A stretch of DNA of 64,000 bases from contig CM077671.1 in assembly GCA_039707655.1 (NCBI GenBank), forward strand, positions 245,162,595-245,226,594, written 5' to 3'. The stretch is from Elymus sibiricus (taxonomy: Eukaryota; Streptophyta; Magnoliopsida; Poales; Poaceae). A program made the translations under genes and the position numbers. This document shows positions 59,092 to 64,000 of this stretch, in pieces; the stretch's first letter is position 1; each line of letters begins with the position of its first letter. Under the pieces are notes generated by a model that had not been told where the DNA came from, searched no databases, and saw only the letters and a program-made list of their open reading frames with translations.

Positions 59092-59571
59092 GTTGGTGAT
59101 GATGACGGTGACGATTTCCCCTCTTCAGAGCCCCAAACGGACTCCAGATCAGCCCTCCTGAGGAAGAACAGGAGGTGGCGGCGGCTCCGTCTCGTGAAAC
59201 ATGATGAAAACTTCTCTCCTATTTTTTTCTCCAAAGATGTGATTTATAGGGATGGAATTAGGGTCGGAGGAGCCACAAGAGCTCCACAAGCCAACAGGGC
59301 GCGGCCTAGGGGGCCGCGCTCTGATGTGTGGTGGCCCCCTGGCACACACCCTCCGGCAGTTCTTTGCTCCATAATTCATTATTATTCTCAAAAATAATTC
59401 ACAAAAAGTTTCGTCCGATTCTGAGAACTTTTATTTCTGCACAAAAATAACACCAAGGTAGTTCTGCTGAAAACAACGTCAGTCCGGGTTAGTTTCATTC
59501 AAATCATGCAAATTAGAGGTCAAACCCAGAGCAAAAGTGTTTGGAAAAGTAGATACGTTGGATACGTATCA

Positions 59572-60417
59572 CTCGTCATTAACTATAGTCATGGACTTTG
59601 AACGCGTGATGATCTGTCGGGCAATGGTTTCCTCATCTGGGAGCTCGCCTCGAGTCAGATAAGCTAAATACGGCACTGTCCAATCAGGGATAGCATAAAG
59701 AGCCGCCACCAATTGTGCCTCCGGGTCTGGAATAGCTAAATCTTCTACTGATGGTAACTTGACCGAAGGTTGATGAAGCACATCTAGAAATACATTGGAG
59801 GGAACCGGCTTACATTGAGAGCCAAGTCTTGACAAGGCATCAGCCGCCTCGTTGAGCCGTCGATCAATATGATCGACTTGATAACCATGAAAATGACCGG
59901 CAATGTCAGTGACTGCTCGCCAGTAAGCCTCCATAAGAGGGTCTTTGGAATCCCAAGTCCCAGAAACTTGTTGGGCGACTAGATCTGAGTCGCCCAGACA
60001 ACTGACCCGGCTTAAATTCATCTCATTAGCCATACGGAGACCATGTAGGAGAGCCTCATACTCCGTTGCATTATTAGTACAAGGGAACATAAGCCGTAAA
60101 ACATAACAAAATTTGTCACCTCGTGGGGAAGATAAGACAACTCCAGCCCCCGAGCCTTCCAATTGTTTGGATCCGTCGAAGTGTATAGTCCAATACATGT
60201 TATCTGGACGATCCTCCGGGATTTGCAATTCCGTCCAGTCATTGATGAAATTGACCAATGCCTGAGACTTGATAGTTGTACGAGGCATATACTTCACCTG
60301 GTGAGGACCGAGCTCAATTGCCCACTTAGCGGTCCGTCCAGTAGCCTCCCGATTTTGTATGATGTCTCCAATAGGGGCTGAGATGACCACAGTAATTGGA
60401 TGCTCCTAGAAATAGTG
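59572..60417 (-). pseudogene. Element G RNase H and pol linker
   Basis: The RNase H fold shows IHFDGSKQLEGSGAGVV near 60187-60137, TEYEALLHGL near 60070-60040, CLGDSDLVAQQV near 60005-59970 and DALSRLGSQ near 59840-59815. The linker to integrase follows and is cut by solo LTR I at 59572; it continues at 32657. Key acidic residues are in place. A frameshift near 60450 separates it from RT. Confidence 0.85.
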
Positions 60418-61692
60418 TTTTAATTTTTGGCTCGCCATGAAAACACCAAAGACCAAATTTTTGCCAATGCGGATACCGTTGTTTGGAAAGAGTTAAAACC
60501 TCACTGTCAAAGTAGACGGGTCGCTGTACTTGGTATTCCTTTCCTGCCTCTTTGCGCTCGACGACAACTGCAACACTTACTGCTTTAGAGTTGGTAGCAA
60601 TGTACAGGAGCATAGGCTCTTTGTCAGTCGGGGCGGCTAGGACGGACGGCTCAGCCAGCTGTCTTTTAAGCGCCTCAAAAGCCTCATTGGCAGCGTCCGT
60701 CCAAACAAAGTTGTCTGTCTTCTTCAACAATTGGTATAGAGGAACCGCCTTCTCGCCCAGGCGACTGATGAACCGGCTTAAGGCCGCAATACGACCAGCC
60801 ATGCGTTGAACCTGATTAATATTAGCCGGCTTACCGAGCGAGGTTACTACCTTGATTTTATCCGCGTTAGCCTCAATACAACACTCAAAAACCAGAAATC
60901 TCAGTAACTTTCCCGCAGGAACTCCAAAAACACATTTCGCCGGGTTGAGCTTCATCTGGTATACCCTGAGGTTGTCAAATGTTTCCTTCAAGTCATCCAA
61001 CAGAGTCTCCTTTTTCTGAGATTTCACCACAATATCATCTACATAAGCATGAACGTTGCGACCAATCTGTGGGTTCAAACAATTCTGAATGCAACGTTGA
61101 TAAGTAGCCCCAGCACTTTTAAGCCCAAAGGGCATAGAGACATAGCAGAAAGCTCCAAAGGGAGTAATGAAGGCTGTCTTTTCTTGGTCCTCAACAGCCA
61201 TCTTAATCTGATGATAGCCGGAGTAAGCATCCAAGAAACACAAACGCTCACAACCGTCTGTAGAATCAATAATCTGATCAATGCGCGGAAGAGAAAACGG
61301 GTCTTTAGGACAAGCCTTGTTGAGATTTGTGTAGTCAACACACATACGCCAAGTACCGTTTTTCTTCAAAACGAGTACTGGATTTGCCAGCCACTAGGGA
61401 TGGAAAACTTCAACAATGAAGCCAGCAGCTAGGAGCCGTGCCACTTCCTCCCCAATAGCCTTTCGTCTCTCCTCGTTAAAACGACGGAGGTATTGCCGTA
61501 CAGGTTTCATATTTGGATCCACATTAAGGTGGTGCTCAGCGAGTTCCCTCGGTACTCTAGGCATGTCAGAAGGTTTCCATGCGAAGATCTCCCGATTCTC
61601 ACGGATGAACTCGATGAGCGCGCTTTCCTATTTGGGATCCAGGCCAGTCCCAATAGTGAACTGTTGAGATGAATCGCCGGGGGTGAAATCAA
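60418..61692 (-). pseudogene. Element G reverse transcriptase
   Basis: Characteristic motifs in order: WRMCVDYTNLNKACPKDPF near 61350-61295, CFLDAYSGYHQI near 61240-61205, FGAFCYVSMPFGLKSAGATY near 61160-61100 and HAYVDDIVVKS near 61045-61013, followed by the thumb (FEALKRQLAEPSVLAAP). The aspartates of the active site are kept. TAG at 61393-61395 stands before the domain, and the part upstream to 61692 is in another frame. The order protease, RT, RNase H, integrase is that of Gypsy elements. Confidence 0.9.
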
Positions 61693-62043
61693 TCTGCTTA
61701 GTATCCTTAGCCGGCTTAAACTTCATTGAGGCTCAGATTCAGTGGTGGGCTTATTGAGAGGGGTCATATCTTCTGGATCGACATTGTCGGTATAAAACTT
61801 CAAATCCTCCGCAGCACAAGTAGACTTAGCGTAAGTAGCATCCCCTTATTCACACTCTTGGGCTATCTTCCGGCTTCCATCCACAGTAATGGTGCCGTTT
61901 GGTCCGGGCATCTTGAGTTTGAGATAAACATAGCAAGGCCGAGCCATAAAACGAGCATAAGTCGGTCGTCCAAATAAAGCGTGATAAGGGCTCCTGATTT
62001 TGACTACTTCAAAAGTCAAAGACTCGCATTTGTAATTGTACTC
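61693..62043 (-). other. Element G protease-RT linker, decayed
   Basis: The minus strand still gives recognisable pol linker text (GRPTYARFMARPCYVYLK, PGPNGTITVDGS) but with several stops, including one at 62041-62043. It is coding sequence turned pseudogene. Confidence 0.65.
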
Positions 62044-63123
62044 TCACCTGAAGGCAACATCGAGATTTATTCGCCCAATCAGATAAGCTGACTTTCCAGG
62101 GACAATTCCATGAAAAATTGTGGTTGAAGGTTGCAACTTACTCTCAGCCAGATTCATCCGCCGGAAAGTATCGTAATATAGAATATTAATGCTGCTACCC
62201 CCATCCATTAGAACCTTCGTCAGGGTATAACCGCCAACTTGAGGTGCCACCATCAGAGCGAGACCACCCGGGTTGTCAACCTGCAGAGGATGATCTTCTC
62301 GGATCCAAGTAATTGGTTGCTCAGACCAGTTTGAATATCTTGGAACCGCCGGCTCGACTAAGTTAACAACCCTTTGCTTCCGTTTGCGATCCTTCATGCA
62401 AGTGCTGGTGGTGAACAAATGATATTGCCCACTGTTCAGTTGTTTGGGATTACTCTGAAACCCTGCTTGATTGTTGTGCTGCTGATTACCCTGTCCAGAA
62501 CATTGTTGTCCATTGTTATGACCGTCATGATGCTGATAACTAGCCCCCGAGCCACCAGATCCATTGGAGCTTGGACCCGCGAAGCCCCCGGACGAACCAG
62601 CGCCGGGCCCGCCATGGTGACCCAGGTTTCCTCCACCATTGCCTCCTTGAAAATTTTGAATAGCTTGATTGTGGAACTCCTGCATAAAGTGGCAATTCTC
62701 CCATTAATGAGCGGCCAGCTTATCAGGGAAACTGTGCTTTGGAAAAGGGCCTTTGAGTGCCTCCTCATAGTTGCGTGGCTTATTCCCACTATAAGTCATG
62801 CCGGAGTTTTTATTTTGCCACTGAGCCTTGAAACCATCATTAGTGTTGGCAACAAAATCTGATCCACCTTCAGGTTGCTTCCTCTTTTCATTATTGCCTT
62901 GACCGCCGTGATTCCCATTGTGGCCATGGCTTTGCTGATGACCTCTGCCACCATCATTTTTCTTATGCTTACCACCCTTCTCCTCGTCAGAACCAGGGTC
63001 CTTCGTGTTGTTTGACTCAGCATACCTAGTTAGAACATCCATAAGATCTCCCATGTCCTGGACTTTGCGCTTGAGGCACCCCAGCTTCTGGACGAGCAGT
63101 TGGAAGTGGCAGTTTTTCTCCAA
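62044..63123 (-). pseudogene. Element G gag C-terminal part and protease
   Basis: From 63123 the frame gives a gag tail rich in Gly, His, Asn and Gln. TAA at 62704-62706 interrupts it; the frame goes on with a His/Gly/Ser-rich stretch (62640-62450) and the aspartic protease with ITWIREDHPLQVDNPGGLAL, then VLMDGGSSINILYYDTF near 62220-62170. The catalytic Asp-Gly-Gly is in place. A second interruption follows at 62044. Confidence 0.8.
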
Positions 63124-64000
63124 AATAAGACAGCCTGAGCAGTGGTGATGCCATCAGAAGAGTGGATAATCTCCGCGACCCGGCGAGTCCAGTGATGGGC
63201 GGAGTCGCCCGTGCGCTGAACGCAGTGTTGTAGATCTACAATCGTCATTGGGCGTTTATAGGTACCTTGAAAATGTTTGATGAAACGCTCCTTCAACTCT
63301 GCCCAGGAGTTGACAGAGTTAGGTGGAAGATTTTTCAACCACGTGCGAGCCGGTCCTTCCAGCATCATGGTCAGATATTTTGCACACACGGTGTCGCTGA
63401 CATCAAGCATATCCATGGCTAACTCGTAGATTTTGACCCATGCCGTCGACTCAAGGTCGGCCATATAATTAGGGACTTTGCGAGGCCCTTTGAAATCCTT
63501 AGGCATACGCTCTCTGCGAAGAGCTGGGTTTAGACAGGGAACTCCGATCATCCTGCTGCTAACTCCAACTCCCAATGCCGCTGAGTGAGGGTCCCAGTAG
63601 GCTGTTGAGCCGCCCTTGCTGCTGCCGCTTCTGCCTCCGCTTGCCGTGCTGCTCTTGCTGCATCAACAACCGCCTAGGCATTTGATAACACAGGCCAGGT
63701 TGGGGAAATCTAAGGCTGTTGCCTTCGCCCGCTGCTGGAAACCGCCGGGGACTTCACATGGCGACTCTTACTGCGACTGGCGTCAGGCGTGGAATGCATC
63801 CGATCATGACTATAAGAGTACTGCGCTTGCTGTGTCACCGCTCTTTTCAACATCTATATGGCGTTCCTGGCCGGAATCTCAACTGGAGTGTTCCCGTGGA
63901 TAGGAAGTGCTTCTAGATTATGAGTCGCTGCTAACATGTTGTCAACAGGGTTGGAGAAGTGACCTTGTGGCGTCTGGAAACGTCGAGGCAACGATTGAGC
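63030..64000 (-). pseudogene. Element G gag N-terminal and core part, runs to the window edge
   Basis: The core reads MPKDFKGPRKVPNYMADL near 63505-63450, ARTWLKNLPP near 63345-63315, WAELKERFIKHFQGTYKRP near 63305-63250 and LQHCVQRTGDSAHHWTRRV near 63235-63180, the retrotransposon gag pattern. A frameshift near 63115 leads into the C-terminal part. Upstream of 63575 the frame is broken, but one minus-strand frame keeps an Ala/Gln-rich text as in gag N-termini. The beginning lies at or beyond 64000. Confidence 0.75.

Larger units (their letters stand above)
32663..59571 (-). mobile_element. Element I: Sabrina-type solo LTR, interrupted by element J
   Basis: The LTR parts are 32663-33580 and 59097-59571, about 1393 bp. 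It is flanked by CTCGT at 32658-32662 and 59572-59576, a perfect TSD within the pol frame of G. Plus-strand ends are TGATAACC and TACGTATCA. It is a second solo LTR of the same type as H in the same host element. A TATA-like CTATAAAT is on the minus strand at 59242-59249 and an inverted repeat at 59296-59322. Confidence 0.92.
23800..64000 (-). mobile_element. Element G: Tat-lineage Gypsy retrotransposon with antisense gene, interrupted by H and I, 5' end outside the window
   Basis: The 3' LTR is at 23800-24331 with its polypurine tract to the right, so the element reads right to left. In element order: gag (64000-63030), gag end and protease (63123-62044), RT (61692-60420), RNase H (60390-59572), integrase (32657-31516), spacer, then an antisense gene on the plus strand (30589-24650), then the LTR. 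Antisense extra genes between integrase and 3' LTR are known in Tat-lineage elements of grasses. Without H and I the visible part is about 11.9 kb. Several stops and frameshifts show it is dead. Confidence 0.8.

Noticed and set aside
1..64000. tRNA or rRNA genes and small inverted-repeat transposons (Stowaway or Tourist type)
   Set aside because: I looked for typical ends and cloverleaf arms by eye and saw none. A tRNAscan or repeat-library search could still find small ones.

Overview
The window is a block of nested LTR retrotransposons typical of intergenic DNA in a Triticeae grass (wheat, Aegilops, barley and rye group). The evidence is Angela/BARE-like Copia LTRs and polyprotein, Athila-like Gypsy elements of Sabrina and WHAM type with an Asp-tRNA-like primer site, a Tat-lineage Gypsy element with a large antisense gene, and nesting marked by 5-bp target site duplications (TSDs). 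I found no intact host gene, tRNA, rRNA, CRISPR array or bacterial feature. Family names come from memory of LTR ends and are tentative; structure and TSDs are read from the sequence.

Left half (1-23799). A: a minus-strand Gypsy fragment (1-1827) runs off the left edge. B: an old, decayed Angela-like Copia element, plus strand (1828-23553), is split by C, a minus-strand Athila-like element with gag-protease but no reverse transcriptase or integrase (3183-14250), and by E, a minus-strand pol-less WHAM-type element in its 3' LTR (15886-22591, TSD ACTAT). D is a WHAM-type solo LTR in the left LTR of C (3967-5548, TSD GGGAT). A scrap of Gypsy protease lies at 23554-23799.

Right half (23800-64000). 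G is a minus-strand Tat-lineage Gypsy element: gag, protease, RT and RNase H at 64000-59572, integrase at 32657-31516, an antisense (plus-strand) intron-containing gene at 24650-30589, and the 3' LTR at 23800-24331. Its 5' LTR lies beyond the window. G holds two Sabrina-type solo LTRs: H (27182-28582, TSD TCCAC) and I (32663-59571, TSD CTCGT). Inside I sits J (33581-59091, TSD GTTGG), a pol-less relative of G that carries a probable captured host gene fragment. Inside J sits K (38891-57673), which has a Copia-type gag and an unrelated second ORF instead of pol. Inside K sits L (42300-51242), a young Angela/BARE-like Copia element whose pol is nearly open. LTR divergence counted by eye falls with depth, as nesting requires: J about 3.2 %, K about 2.7 %, L about 0.9 %.

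Most worth following: (1) K as a pol-less element with a second, probably spliced ORF; (2) arrays of the inverted repeat CGGTNNNACCG upstream of the TATA box in both K and L, which are unrelated LTR families; (3) a GC-rich hairpin 30-50 bp upstream of the TATA box in every Athila-like LTR examined; (4) the antisense gene of G with its own TATA box and introns; (5) host sequence captured by J; (6) tandem polypurine-tract-like repeats in G and J.
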